Shown: piece after piece, positions 8,812 to 16,670 of the stretch
Layout: each line of letters opens with the position of its first letter
How positions within the stretch are numbered: the stretch's first letter is position 1
Assembly (NCBI GenBank): GCA_023230455.1
Contig: JALNXH010000031.1
Coordinates: 1-26,506 of the forward strand
From: Rhodocyclaceae bacterium
GTDB taxonomy: Bacteria; Pseudomonadota; Gammaproteobacteria; Burkholderiales; Rhodocyclaceae
DNA length: 26,506 bases
Direction of reading: 5' to 3'
Translations under genes and position numbers: made by a program
Notes under the pieces: generated by a model
Told to the model about the DNA's origin: nothing
Database searches by the model: none
Seen by the model: only the letters and a program-made list of their open reading frames with translations

Positions 8812-8922
8812 GATTTCGGCCTGGAAGGCTGAAGTGCCGACCCGGCGGGACCGCGGCCGCTGTTCCCGGAGCGGCGGCTTGGGTCTGCGGGGGGAGCGGT
8901 ATGCACGGCCCGGCGCGGGAAA

Positions 8923-9711
8923 TCAGGCGAACAGTCGCGCCAATTCGGCGCCCGGATCGGCGGCGCGCATAAAGGCTTCGCCGACCAGGAAGGCATGCAC
9001 CTCGCGCTCCCGCATTCGGGCAACGTCGGCGGGGCCGAGGATGCCGGATTCGGTGACCACGATCCGGTCTGCCGGGATGCGATGCAACTGGCCAAAGGTG
9101 GTGTCGAGCGACACCTCGAAGCTGCGCAGGTTGCGATTGTTGATGCCGATCAGCGGCGTCCTGAGTTGCAGCGCGAGGTCGAGTTCGTCGCCGTTGTGCG
9201 ACTCCACCAGCACCGCCATGCCGAGGGTTTCGGCAATCGCTTCCATCTCCTGCATCTGTGGCAGCGTGAGCGAGGCGACGATCAGCAGGATGCAGTCGGC
9301 GCCCATCGCCCGCGCTTCATAGACCTGGTAGGGATCGATTAGGAAGTCCTTGCGCAGCACCGGCAGCGCACAGGCGGCACGGGCGGCCTGGAGGTACTCG
9401 GGCGCACCCTGGAAGAATTGCCGGTCGGTCAGGACCGATAGGCAGGCGGCGCCGCCGGTTTCGTAGCTGCGGGCGATGGCCGCCGGCTGGAAATCCTCGC
9501 GCAGCACGCCTTTCGACGGGCTGGCCTTTTTGATCTCGGCGATCACCGCGGAGCGTCCTGCGGCGATCTTGTTCCGCAACGCGCCGGCGAAATCGCGCGC
9601 CGCCGCTTGCGCTTCGGCCGCGCCGCGGAGCGCGGCCAGCGGTACGGCAGTCTTGGCGGCGGCGACTTCCTCGCGCTTCACCGCATTGATCTTGTCGAGG
9701 ATGTCGGCCAT
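8923..9711 (-). CDS. trpC: Indole-3-glycerol-phosphate synthase
   Basis: This 262-residue protein makes indole-3-glycerol phosphate from CdRP in tryptophan synthesis. It is a single-domain TrpC, not fused to TrpF. Catalytic residues are in place: E59 and K61 in AEIKKASPSKG, K121 in LRKDFLID, and E170 in VLVES. The 49-residue gap between K121 and E170 equals that between the catalytic Lys and Glu of the Sulfolobus enzyme. GINNRNL and the phosphate-binding VVTESGI and FLVGEAFM segments are also present. The ATG overlaps the trpD stop by one base (TAATG), so translation is coupled. It is the last trp gene in the window; trpF, trpB and trpA are not here. Confidence 0.97.
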   Translation of the reverse strand: MADILDKINAVKREEVAAAKTAVPLAALRGAAEAQAAARDFAGALRNKIAAGRSAVIAEIKKASPSKGVLREDFQPAAIARSYETGGAACLSVLTDRQFFQGAPEYLQAARAACALPVLRKDFLIDPYQVYEARAMGADCILLIVASLTLPQMQEMEAIAETLGMAVLVESHNGDELDLALQLRTPLIGINNRNLRSFEVSLDTTFGQLHRIPADRIVVTESGILGPADVARMREREVHAFLVGEAFMRAADPGAELARLFA

Positions 9712-10736
9712 TAGGCAACGCTTTGCGTGGTGTGGATGAAGCGGTCCAGCTGGGCGCGCGCCGCGCCGCTGACCACGGCTTCGCGGGCCAGGGCGATACC
9801 TGCGCCGATGCTGGCCGCGCGATTGGCGGTATAGAGCGCTGCGCCGGCGTTGAGCAGGGCGATGTCGAGCGCCGGGCCGGGGCGGTTGTCGAGTACGCCG
9901 AGCAGCATGGCGCGCGATTCGGCGGCGTCGGCGACGCGCAGCGCGGCGCTGTCGGTCACGGCAAAGCCGAAGTCGCCGGGCTGCACTTCGTATTCGCGTA
10001 CTTCACCGTCCTTCAGTTCGCCGATCAGCGTCGGCGCGCCGAGGGTGATCTCGTCCATGCCGTCGAGGCCCCAGACCACCATTACGTGCTTTGCGCCGAG
10101 GCGCTGCATTACGCGCACCAGAATGCCGACCAGATCGCGGTGGAAGACGCCGAGCAGGGAGTTCGGTGCGCCGGCCGGATTGGTCAGCGGGCCGAGGATA
10201 TTGAAGATCGTGCGCACGCCGAGTTCCTTGCGTATCGGGGCGACGTTCTTCATTGCCGGGTGGTGGTTGGGCGCGAACATGAAGCCCATGCCGACCTCCT
10301 GCAGGCAGCGCGCGACCTGCGGCGCCTGCAAATCGATGCGCGCGCCGAGGGCTTCGAGCACGTCGGCGGCGCCCGATTTCGAGGAGACGCTGCGGCCGCC
10401 ATGCTTGGCGACGGTGGCGCCGGCGGCCGCGGCGATGAAGGCCGCGGTGGTGGAGACGTTGAAGGTATGCGAGCCGTCGCCGCCGGTACCGACGATATCG
10501 ACGAAATGCGGCGTGTGCGGGGTGTCCACCCGGGTGCACAGTTCGCGCATCACGGTCGCCGCGGCGGTGATCTCGCCGATGGTTTCGCGCTTGCCGCGCA
10601 GCCCGGCGATCAGCGCGGCGGTCATCACCGGCGAAATCTCGCCGTTCATGATCAGCCGCATCAGGTGCAGCATTTCGTCGTGGAAGATTTCGCGGTGCTC
10701 GATGACCCGCTGTAGCGCTTCCTGCGGAGAAATCAT
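9711..10736 (-). CDS. trpD: Anthranilate phosphoribosyltransferase
   Basis: This 341-residue enzyme joins anthranilate and PRPP to give phosphoribosylanthranilate. The PRPP-binding GTGGD motif lies at residues 83-87, followed by KHGGRSVSSKSGAADVLE (111-128), the family signature. The start chosen is the ATG at 10736, which gives the conserved MISPQEALQRVIEHREI N-terminus and overlaps the trpG stop as ATGA. The frame is open further upstream, but that part lies over trpG and is not conserved TrpD sequence. It overlaps trpC by one base at its 3' end. Confidence 0.97.
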   Translation of the reverse strand: MISPQEALQRVIEHREIFHDEMLHLMRLIMNGEISPVMTAALIAGLRGKRETIGEITAAATVMRELCTRVDTPHTPHFVDIVGTGGDGSHTFNVSTTAAFIAAAAGATVAKHGGRSVSSKSGAADVLEALGARIDLQAPQVARCLQEVGMGFMFAPNHHPAMKNVAPIRKELGVRTIFNILGPLTNPAGAPNSLLGVFHRDLVGILVRVMQRLGAKHVMVVWGLDGMDEITLGAPTLIGELKDGEVREYEVQPGDFGFAVTDSAALRVADAAESRAMLLGVLDNRPGPALDIALLNAGAALYTANRAASIGAGIALAREAVVSGAARAQLDRFIHTTQSVA

Positions 10737-11305
10737 GAGGGGAACTCCGTCAGGAAATTGCGCAGCAGGTCGTGGCCGTGCTCGGTGAGGATGGATTCCG
10801 GATGGAACTGCACACCCTCGACCGCCAGTGTCGTGTGGCGCACGCCCATGATTTCGCCGTCGTCGGTCCAGGCAGTGACTTCCAGGCAGCCGGGCAGCGT
10901 CTCGCGGCGGATCGCCAGCGAGTGGTAGCGCGTTGCCGTCAGTGGATTCGGCAGGCCGCGGAAGACGCCCTTGTCGGCGTGGTGGATCGGCGAGGTCTTG
11001 CCGTGCATCATCTGCTTGGCATGCACGATCTCGCCGCCGAAGGCCGCGCCGATGCTCTGGTGGCCGAGGCAGACGCCGAGCAGCGGAATCTTGCCGGCGA
11101 ATTCGCGGATGGCGGCGACCGAGATGCCGGCTTCCGCCGGCGAGCACGGCCCCGGCGAAACGACGATGCGCGCCGGCTTCAGTGCGGCGATCTGTTCGAC
11201 GCTGATCTCGTCGTTGCGGAAAACGCGTACCTCCTCGCCGAGCTCGCCGAAGTACTGCACTAGGTTGTAGGTGAAGGAGTCGTAGTTGTCGATCATCAGC
11301 AGCAT
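10733..11305 (-). CDS. trpG: Anthranilate synthase glutamine amidotransferase subunit
   Basis: This 190-residue class I glutamine amidotransferase supplies ammonia to TrpE for anthranilate formation. The catalytic triad is complete: C79 in LLGVCLGHQSIG, and H168 and E170 in VQFHPESIL. The N-terminus MLLMIDNYDSFTYNLVQY is typical, and the ATG at 11305 has an AGGTG ribosome site. In many bacteria the same subunit also serves p-aminobenzoate synthesis; no separate pabA is visible here. It lies 8 bp after the unknown exported gene and overlaps trpD by 4 bp (ATGA). Confidence 0.97.
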   Translation of the reverse strand: MLLMIDNYDSFTYNLVQYFGELGEEVRVFRNDEISVEQIAALKPARIVVSPGPCSPAEAGISVAAIREFAGKIPLLGVCLGHQSIGAAFGGEIVHAKQMMHGKTSPIHHADKGVFRGLPNPLTATRYHSLAIRRETLPGCLEVTAWTDDGEIMGVRHTTLAVEGVQFHPESILTEHGHDLLRNFLTEFPS

Positions 11306-11313
11306 GGCGGCAC

Positions 11314-11832
11314 CTATTCGGATAACGGGGCGGACGGCGCCGATGACGGCGCAGACGGTTGCGGCGTCGCGGGTGGCGCTTGCGGCAGGATGCGGTCGAT
11401 CATCCCGACCGCCAGGGCGGCGTGCAGGATGGCGTTTTCGTCGATGCGGCAGCTCAGGCGGTTGCGCTCGGCGGCGGCGCTGCCGCCGCGGGCCACGCCC
11501 CAGAGCACGGCGAGCAGGCCGCCGCCGTCGGCCTTGCAGTCGAGAAACGCGCTGGCGCAGGCCTGGCGGAAGTCGCGGCGATCCTGTTCGGAGCAGACCA
11601 CGCTGCCGTTGCCGTCGGCCGGCGGCAGAGTCATCACCAGCACCATTCCGTTTTCGCCCAGGCGCAGCACTTCCTGATTCGGCGCGGTTTTTTCGACGCG
11701 GCCGGCGGGGCCTTTGGCGACCAGTTTCCAGCGGCCTTCGTCGCGGGCGATCAGCCAGTCGCTCCGCTCCTGTGCCAGAACGCCGACCGCCTGCAAAGAC
11801 AGGGTGAGAAGAAGCCAGATACGCAGAGCCAT
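11314..11832 (-). CDS. Unknown small exported protein inside the trp operon
   Basis: I do not recognise a family for this 172-residue protein. The first 20 residues form a clear signal peptide (hydrophobic WLLLTLSLQAVGVLA, likely cleavage before QERSDW), so the product is probably periplasmic. The mature part has four cysteines (C80, C92, C99, C128), which could form disulfides, and a Pro/Ser/Ala-rich tail from about residue 149. The segment WKLVAKGPAGRVEK near the N-terminus looks like a small beta-rich region. Its AGGAG ribosome site overlaps the trpE stop codon (9-bp gap) and it ends 8 bp before trpG, so it is transcribed and probably translated with the trp genes. Composition matches the neighbours. 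Function cannot be deduced. Confidence 0.75.
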   Translation of the reverse strand: MALRIWLLLTLSLQAVGVLAQERSDWLIARDEGRWKLVAKGPAGRVEKTAPNQEVLRLGENGMVLVMTLPPADGNGSVVCSEQDRRDFRQACASAFLDCKADGGGLLAVLWGVARGGSAAAERNRLSCRIDENAILHAALAVGMIDRILPQAPPATPQPSAPSSAPSAPLSE

Positions 11833-11841
11833 CGCCGTCTC

Positions 11842-13314
11842 CTATTTGAAACGCGTGTCGAGGCCGGTTTCGGCGATCTCCGCCGCGCGCAGCGCGGCGA
11901 AGCCCTTGTTGCGGGTTTCTTCCCACTCGGCGTCGGGGTTGGAGTCGGCGACAATGCCGGCGCCGGCCTGGACGTGGATCATCCCATCCTTGAGTACGGC
12001 GGTGCGGATGGCGATCGCCACGTCCATGTCGCCGTTGAAGCCGAGGTAGCCGACCGCACCGGCATAGATACCGCGCTTGCTCGGTTCCAGCTCGTCGATG
12101 ATTTCCATGGCGCGCACTTTCGGTGCCCCCGAGACGGTGCCGGCGGGGAAGGCCGCGCGCAGCACCGAGAGCGCATTCCCGCCTTCACGCAGGCGCCCCT
12201 CGACGTTGGAGACGATGTGCATCACGTGCGAGTAGCGCTCGATCAGGAAGCGCTCGGTGACGCTCACCGTGCCGGTGCTGGCGACGCGACCGACGTCGTT
12301 GCGGCCGAGGTCGAGCAGTTGCAGATGCTCGGCGCATTCCTTCGGATCGGCCAGAAGCTCTTCCGCCAGCGCAGCGTCTTCCTGTGCCGTCTTGCCGCGC
12401 CGCCGTGTGCCGGCGATGGGGCGCACAGTGACCGTCTTGTCTTCTAGACGGACGAGGATTTCCGGCGAGGCGCCGACGACGTGGAAATCGCCGAAATTGA
12501 AGAAGAACATGTAGGGCGACGGGTTCAACGCCCGCAGCGCGCGGTAGAGCGCCAGCGGCGTTGCCTGGAAAGGCTTGCTCATGCGCTGCGAGAGCACCAC
12601 TTGCATGATGTCGCCGTCGACGATGTATTGCTTGGCGCGGCGCACTGCGGCCTTGAAAGCCTCCTCGCCGAATTCGGACTGCGCCGGCTGCGGCGTGGCC
12701 GATGCGTCGCGGGGAATGTTCACCGGCTCGCGCAGTTGCGCCACCAGCGCTTCGAGCCGCGCCATGCCCTGGGCGTAGGCGTTGGACTGCTGCGGATCGA
12801 CATAGACCACCAGGGTCAGCTTGCCGGCGAGGTTGTCCACCACCGCAAGTTCTTCCGAGAGCAGCAGCAGGATGTCCGGGCAGCCGATCGGGTCGGGCTT
12901 ATCAACCCCCGATAGGCGCGGTTCCAGGTAGCGCACCGTGTCGTAGCCGAAGGCGCCGACCAGGCCGCCCGGCAGGCGCGGCAGACCGGGCAGATCGGGG
13001 ACGCGGAAACGTTTCTGGTAGTCGCCGATGAAATCGATCGGATTGCCTTCGAATCGCTCGGTCACCTTGCCGTCGGTGATGACTTCCAGCGCGTTGCCGC
13101 GGGCGACGATGCGTGTTGCGGCGGAGAGGCCGATGAAGGAATAGCGGCCGAAGCGCTCGCCGCCTTGCACCGATTCGAGCAGGTAGCTGTCGGGCGCGTC
13201 GGCCAGTTTGAGATAGACGGAGAGCGGGGTGTCGAGATCGGCGAAGGTCTCGACGCTGAGCGGGATGCGGTTATAGCCTGCGGCAGCGAGCCGCGCGAAT
13301 TCGGATTCGGTCAT
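11842..13314 (-). CDS. trpE: Anthranilate synthase component I
   Basis: This 490-residue chorismate-utilising enzyme converts chorismate with ammonia from TrpG to anthranilate, the first committed step of tryptophan synthesis. The LLES motif (residues 45-48), which binds tryptophan for feedback inhibition, is intact. The catalytic domain shows PIAGTRRRGKT, LDLGRNDVGRV, FPAGTVSGAPKVRAME and GIVADSNPDAEW. The ATG at 13314 is preferred over an in-frame GTG at 13326 because GGAG lies six bases before it and homologues begin with a similar MTESEF sequence. Upstream is a 159-bp leader with a possible Trp-rich leader peptide and a GC hairpin. Confidence 0.96.
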   Translation of the reverse strand: MTESEFARLAAAGYNRIPLSVETFADLDTPLSVYLKLADAPDSYLLESVQGGERFGRYSFIGLSAATRIVARGNALEVITDGKVTERFEGNPIDFIGDYQKRFRVPDLPGLPRLPGGLVGAFGYDTVRYLEPRLSGVDKPDPIGCPDILLLLSEELAVVDNLAGKLTLVVYVDPQQSNAYAQGMARLEALVAQLREPVNIPRDASATPQPAQSEFGEEAFKAAVRRAKQYIVDGDIMQVVLSQRMSKPFQATPLALYRALRALNPSPYMFFFNFGDFHVVGASPEILVRLEDKTVTVRPIAGTRRRGKTAQEDAALAEELLADPKECAEHLQLLDLGRNDVGRVASTGTVSVTERFLIERYSHVMHIVSNVEGRLREGGNALSVLRAAFPAGTVSGAPKVRAMEIIDELEPSKRGIYAGAVGYLGFNGDMDVAIAIRTAVLKDGMIHVQAGAGIVADSNPDAEWEETRNKGFAALRAAEIAETGLDTRFK

Positions 13315-13330
13315 GAAACACTCCACACAG

Positions 13331-13370
13331 GAAGAACAAGGATTGGATCGCGCGGCGGGACGGCCGCGCG
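13331..13370 (-). terminator. Terminator-like hairpin between gph and trpE (possible attenuator)
   Basis: Read on the minus strand, CGCGCGGC (13370-13363) and GCCGCGCG (13356-13349) form a perfect 8-bp GC stem with a six-base loop. A pyrimidine-rich tail follows (CCTTGTTCTTCC, ending at 13331). The U-run is broken, so termination would be weak or conditional. It lies 17 bp before the trpE start. A shorter competing pairing exists between GCCGC (13395-13391) and GCGGC (13367-13363). The hairpin is seen directly; its function is inferred. Confidence 0.4.
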
Positions 13371-13381
13371 CGGGTACGGGG

Positions 13382-13456
13382 TCAGGGCAGGCGGCGCCAG
13401 GGCCAGGCCTCCGCCCCGAGGGCGTATTTCCTTGTCGTTTGCAGCGTGTGGAGCAC
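13382..13456 (-). CDS. Possible trp leader peptide (24 codons, Trp-Pro-Trp)
   Basis: This short minus-strand frame starts at a GTG (13456) and ends in TGA 11 bases before the terminator-like hairpin upstream of trpE. It encodes a 24-residue peptide ending AEAWPWRRLP, with TGG codons at 13405-13403 and 13399-13397. Two near-adjacent Trp codons close to the end of a short leader, followed by a hairpin, is the layout of trp attenuation. Against it: the start is GTG with only a weak purine stretch before it, and the antiterminator pairing is short and close to the Trp codons. Confidence 0.35.
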   Translation of the reverse strand: MLHTLQTTRKYALGAEAWPWRRLP

Positions 13457-13473
13457 GATGGGTCTCGTTCTGG

Positions 13474-14157
13474 TCAGCGGGTCGGCGCAATCAGGGCGAC
13501 AGCGTCGAAAAGCGAGGCAACTATAGCATCGCAATCGAGATTGTGCAGCCCCCCGTCCTCGTTGTAGCCGTAGGGAACGAGGAATGTCGGACAGCCGGCG
13601 GCCCGCGCCGAATGGGCGTCGTGGCGCGAATCGCCGATATGCAGATTGAGCGCCGGAGGCGAGCCGAAGCGGTCGCAGGCATGCAGCAGCGGCAGCGGAT
13701 GCGGCTTGCGTTCGGAGAGCAGATCGCCGCCGATGGTGAACTCGATATAGCCGGCCAGCCCGCTACAGACGAGCAGCGATTCGGCGAAGGCCTGCGCTTT
13801 GTTGGTGACCACCGCCAGCGGCAGGCCCAGGCCGCGCAGTTCTTCCAGACCTGCGATCACGCCGGGGTAGGGACGCGCGCGGCGGCCGTTGCTGAGGCGG
13901 TAGTAACGGCGGAACAGTTTTTCGGCATGGGCCTGGGTCGCCGCGTCGGCGTGGTGACCGGCGGGTAGGCAGCAGTGCACCAGATGGGCGATGCCGCGTC
14001 CGACGCTGCGCCGCACGGTGTCTTCGTCGCGTAGCGGCAGACTGAGTTCGGCCAGCATGGCGTTGGCCGCCTCGGCCAGGTCGGGCACCGTATCGAGCAG
14101 TGTGCCGTCGAGGTCGAGGGTGATCGAACGGACGGGAAGCGGAAAAGCGGGCGGCAC
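13474..14157 (-). CDS. gph: Phosphoglycolate phosphatase (HAD family)
   Basis: This 227-residue HAD-superfamily hydrolase probably removes phosphate from 2-phosphoglycolate. Motif I is LDLDGTLLDT with nucleophile D15 and acid D17, motif II VVTNK (T117), motif III K150 in ERKPHP, and motif IV GDSRHD (D175, D179). The alpha-helical cap between residues 20 and 95 matches the Gph type. It starts with GTG 16 bp after rpe and no strong ribosome site is visible, so it probably relies on translation from rpe. The rpe-gph-trpE order is common in beta- and gammaproteobacteria. Other HAD phosphatases share these motifs, so the substrate rests partly on context. Confidence 0.88.
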   Translation of the reverse strand: MPPAFPLPVRSITLDLDGTLLDTVPDLAEAANAMLAELSLPLRDEDTVRRSVGRGIAHLVHCCLPAGHHADAATQAHAEKLFRRYYRLSNGRRARPYPGVIAGLEELRGLGLPLAVVTNKAQAFAESLLVCSGLAGYIEFTIGGDLLSERKPHPLPLLHACDRFGSPPALNLHIGDSRHDAHSARAAGCPTFLVPYGYNEDGGLHNLDCDAIVASLFDAVALIAPTR

Positions 14158-14173
14158 GGACGCGGGCGGAGCG

Positions 14174-14875
14174 TCAGCTCTCGGCCAGTTCGGCGCGCAG
14201 TGCGGCGATCACCGAATCGTAGCGGTGCGGGTCGGTGTCCTTGGCGGCGCCGAATACCGCGGAGCCGGCGACGAAGGTGTCGGCCCCGGCGCGGGCGATG
14301 GCGGCGATGTTGTCCACCTTCACCCCGCCGTCTATTTCCAGCAGGATGCGGCGGCCCGTGCGCGCGGCGTAGTCGTCGATCTTCGCCCGCGCCACCTGTA
14401 GCTTGTTGAGGCTTTCCGGAATGAAGGACTGGCCGCCGAAGCCTGGGTTCACGCTCATCAGCAGCACGATATCGAGCTTGTCCATGACGTGATCCATATA
14501 GTGCAGCGGCGTCGCCGGATTGAACACCAGCCCTGCCTGGCAGCCGGAATCGCGGATCAGACCGAGGGTGCGGTCGATGTGCTCCGACGCTTCCGGGTGG
14601 AAGGTGATGACGTTGGCGCCGGCCTTGGCGAAATCCGGCACGATGCGATCCACCGGCTTCACCATCAGGTGCACGTCGATGACCGCCCCGGTGACCGGCC
14701 GCAGCGCTTCGCAGACCAGCGGGCCGATGGTCAGATTGGGAACGTAATGGTTATCCATGACGTCGAAGTGGATCCAGTCGGCGCCGGCGGCGATGACGTT
14801 GCCCACCTCTTCGCCGAGCTTGGCGAAGTTGGCCGAAAGAATGCTGGGGGCGATGCGGAAGGTGGGGCGCGTCAT
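14174..14875 (-). CDS. rpe: Ribulose-phosphate 3-epimerase
   Basis: This 233-residue TIM-barrel enzyme interconverts ribulose 5-phosphate and xylulose 5-phosphate in the pentose phosphate pathway. Metal and catalytic residues are present: H36 and D38 in WIHFDVMDNHYVPN, H69 in DVHLMVKP, and D182 in EIDGGV. The phosphate-binding VNPGFGGQSF (142-151) and APSILSAN (9-16) are also intact. The ATG at 14875 has an AAGGAAA ribosome site. It is the first gene of the minus-strand run rpe-gph-trpE and diverges from apaG across an 89-bp gap. A TAAAAT hexamer on the minus strand near 14909-14904 could be its -10 element. Confidence 0.97.
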   Translation of the reverse strand: MTRPTFRIAPSILSANFAKLGEEVGNVIAAGADWIHFDVMDNHYVPNLTIGPLVCEALRPVTGAVIDVHLMVKPVDRIVPDFAKAGANVITFHPEASEHIDRTLGLIRDSGCQAGLVFNPATPLHYMDHVMDKLDIVLLMSVNPGFGGQSFIPESLNKLQVARAKIDDYAARTGRRILLEIDGGVKVDNIAAIARAGADTFVAGSAVFGAAKDTDPHRYDSVIAALRAELAES

Positions 14876-14918
14876 GGCGGGTTTCCTTGTCGTGAAGCGC
14901 GGATTTTACTTCCGTGCC

Positions 14919-14955
14919 GCAATGCATTGCACTCCGCCGCCATTTGGTGTGCAAT
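14919..14955. promoter_or_regulatory. Palindrome and possible promoter between rpe and apaG
   Basis: GCAATGCATTGC at 14919-14930 is a perfect 12-bp palindrome, and the half-site GCAATGC recurs at 14951-14957. On the plus strand TTGCAC (14927-14932) and TGCAAT (14950-14955) are spaced by 17 bp, like -35/-10 boxes. That would place transcription start almost at the apaG ATG. It may be a promoter, an operator for both divergent genes, or chance symmetry. Confidence 0.3.
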
Positions 14956-14964
14956 GCGCGGACT

Positions 14965-15348
14965 ATGGCCGATTCGAAAAAATATCAGATACAGGTCGAT
15001 GTGAAGACCGCCTTCATCCCCGACCAGTCCGACGCGAACGACAACCGCTATGTGTTCGCCTATACCATCAACATCAGCAATGTCGGCAACGTAGCCGCCC
15101 AGCTGATCTCGCGCCACTGGCTGATCACCGATGCCGAAGGCGAGGTGCAGGAGGTGCGCGGCCTCGGCGTCATCGGTGAGCAGCCTTTCCTACAGCCGGG
15201 GACCTCGTTCGAGTACACCAGCGGCTGCGCTCTGACGACGCCGGTGGGTATCATGCGCGGCAGCTACCAGCTGACCGCCGAGGACGGTGTCCAGTTCGAG
15301 GCCAATATTCCCGAGTTCGTTCTCTCCATGCCGCGCGTGCTGCACTGA
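14965..15348 (+). CDS. apaG: ApaG protein (Co2+/Mg2+ efflux-associated)
   Basis: This 127-residue single-domain ApaG protein has a fibronectin-III-like beta fold. Family hallmarks are YVFAYTINISN, the RHWLITDAEGEVQEVRGLGVIGEQP segment (residues ~50-75), the glycine-rich PGTSFEYTSG and PVGIMRGSYQ. ApaG has been linked to cobalt and magnesium tolerance, but its molecular role is not settled. The ATG at 14965 gives the usual length; the frame extends upstream to 14914, but that part is not ApaG-like. No clear ribosome site precedes the ATG, so the transcript may have a very short leader. An intrinsic terminator follows 30 bp downstream. It is a single-gene unit. Confidence 0.95.
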   Translation: MADSKKYQIQVDVKTAFIPDQSDANDNRYVFAYTINISNVGNVAAQLISRHWLITDAEGEVQEVRGLGVIGEQPFLQPGTSFEYTSGCALTTPVGIMRGSYQLTAEDGVQFEANIPEFVLSMPRVLH

Positions 15349-15378
15349 GCGCGACGGAGAATTTCAGTTGCGCCGATG

Positions 15379-15411
15379 ACGAAGGCTCCGCGAGGGGCCT
15401 TCGTGGTTTTT
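15379..15411 (+). terminator. Intrinsic terminator of apaG
   Basis: ACGAAGGCTCC (15379-15389) pairs with GGGGCCTTCGT (15394-15404), including one G-T pair. The stem is closed by a GCGA tetraloop (15390-15393) and TTTTT follows at 15407-15411. This is a textbook Rho-independent terminator on the plus strand. It also separates apaG from the convergent argJ. Confidence 0.92.
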
Positions 15412-15420
15412 GCCTGCGAC

Positions 15421-16659
15421 TTAGCTGCGGTAGTCGGCGTTGATCTTCACGTAGTCGTAGGAGAAGTCGCAGGTCCACACCGTGGCGCCGGCACTACCGC
15501 GGCCGAGGTCGATGCGCACGGTGATTTCGGCGGCCTTCATGATCCGCGAGCCGGTTTGCTCGGTATAGCCGGCGGCGCGCCCGCCGTGCTCGGAGACGAG
15601 CGCCTCTTCGCCGTTTGCGGCGAGCCAGATGCGCGTGCCATTGACGTCGAGGTCGTCGATGCCGGCATAGCCGATGGCGGCCTGGATACGGCCGAGGTTG
15701 GGATCGGAGGCGAAGAAGGCGGTTTTCACCAGCGGCGAGTGGCCTACGGCGTAGGCCACCTTGCGGCACTCCGCGACATCCCCGCCGCCTTCCACCGCAA
15801 CGGTGATGAACTTGGTCGCTCCCTCGCCGTCGCGTACGATGGCCTGAGCCAGTTCCTGTGCCACGGCGACGATCGCGGCTTTCAGCGCCGGCCATGCGGC
15901 GGCGTCTGCGCGGTCCACCTGGACGCCGGACTTGCCGCTGGCGATCAGGACGAAGGAGTCGTTGGTGGAAGTGTCGCCGTCGACGGTGATGCAGTTGAAC
16001 GAGGCGTCGGCCGCTTCCTTTGCCAGCGCCTGTAGCAGGTCGGCCGCGATGCCGGCATCGGTGGCGACGAAGCCGAGCATGGTGGCCATATTCGGTCGGA
16101 TCATCCCGGCACCTTTGGAGATACCGGTGACGGTGACCGTGCGGCCGCCGATGTCGATGTGCCGCGAGGCGGCCTTGGCCACGGTATCGGTGGTCATGAT
16201 GGCGTGTGCCGCAGCATGCCAGCCGTCGCTGCGGAGGTCGGCCTGGCAGGCGGGCAGGCCGGCGACGACGCGCTCGGCCGGCAACAGTTCGAGGATCACG
16301 CCGGTGGAGAAGGGCAGCACCTGGCGCGGTTCGACGCCGAGCGTTTTCGCCACCGCGGCACAGGTGGCGACGGCGGCCTGCATGCCCGGTTCGCCGGTGC
16401 CGGCATTGGCGATGCCGGTGTTGATGACCAGCGCCCGGATGTCGCTGCCGGCGGCGAGATGCTGGCGGCAGAGGGTCACCGGCGCAGCGCAGAAACGGTT
16501 CTTGGTGAACACCCCGGCAGCGTTGGCGCCGGCATCGAGGGCGATCAGGGTCAGGTCGTAGCGGTCCTGTTTGCGGATGCCGGCCTGCGCAACGCCGAGA
16601 CGGACTCCGGCAACGGCGTGGAGCTGGTCTGCGGCGGGGGTGGCGTAATTCACGGGCAT
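15421..16659 (-). CDS. argJ: Bifunctional glutamate N-acetyltransferase / ornithine acetyltransferase
   Basis: This 412-residue protein recycles the acetyl group from N-acetylornithine to glutamate and can use acetyl-CoA, in arginine synthesis. ArgJ cuts itself between Ala and Thr; the site is KGAGMIRPNMATMLGF with T193 as the new N-terminal nucleophile. The oxyanion-hole region STGVI (118-122) and the C-terminal segments CITVDGDTSTND and GEGATKF are typical. The ATG at 16659 has a CGGAGAA ribosome site. It starts 11 bp after glnE ends, so the two are probably one transcript, linking nitrogen control and arginine synthesis. Confidence 0.96.
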   Translation of the reverse strand: MPVNYATPAADQLHAVAGVRLGVAQAGIRKQDRYDLTLIALDAGANAAGVFTKNRFCAAPVTLCRQHLAAGSDIRALVINTGIANAGTGEPGMQAAVATCAAVAKTLGVEPRQVLPFSTGVILELLPAERVVAGLPACQADLRSDGWHAAAHAIMTTDTVAKAASRHIDIGGRTVTVTGISKGAGMIRPNMATMLGFVATDAGIAADLLQALAKEAADASFNCITVDGDTSTNDSFVLIASGKSGVQVDRADAAAWPALKAAIVAVAQELAQAIVRDGEGATKFITVAVEGGGDVAECRKVAYAVGHSPLVKTAFFASDPNLGRIQAAIGYAGIDDLDVNGTRIWLAANGEEALVSEHGGRAAGYTEQTGSRIMKAAEITVRIDLGRGSAGATVWTCDFSYDYVKINADYRS

Positions 16660-16670
16660 GGCGTTCTCCG

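Noticed and set aside
8812..8922. Possible terminator between trpC and the HD-GYP-type gene
   Set aside because: A six-base stem (GCCGCT with AGCGGC) exists but there is no T-run, so read-through from the trp operon cannot be judged.
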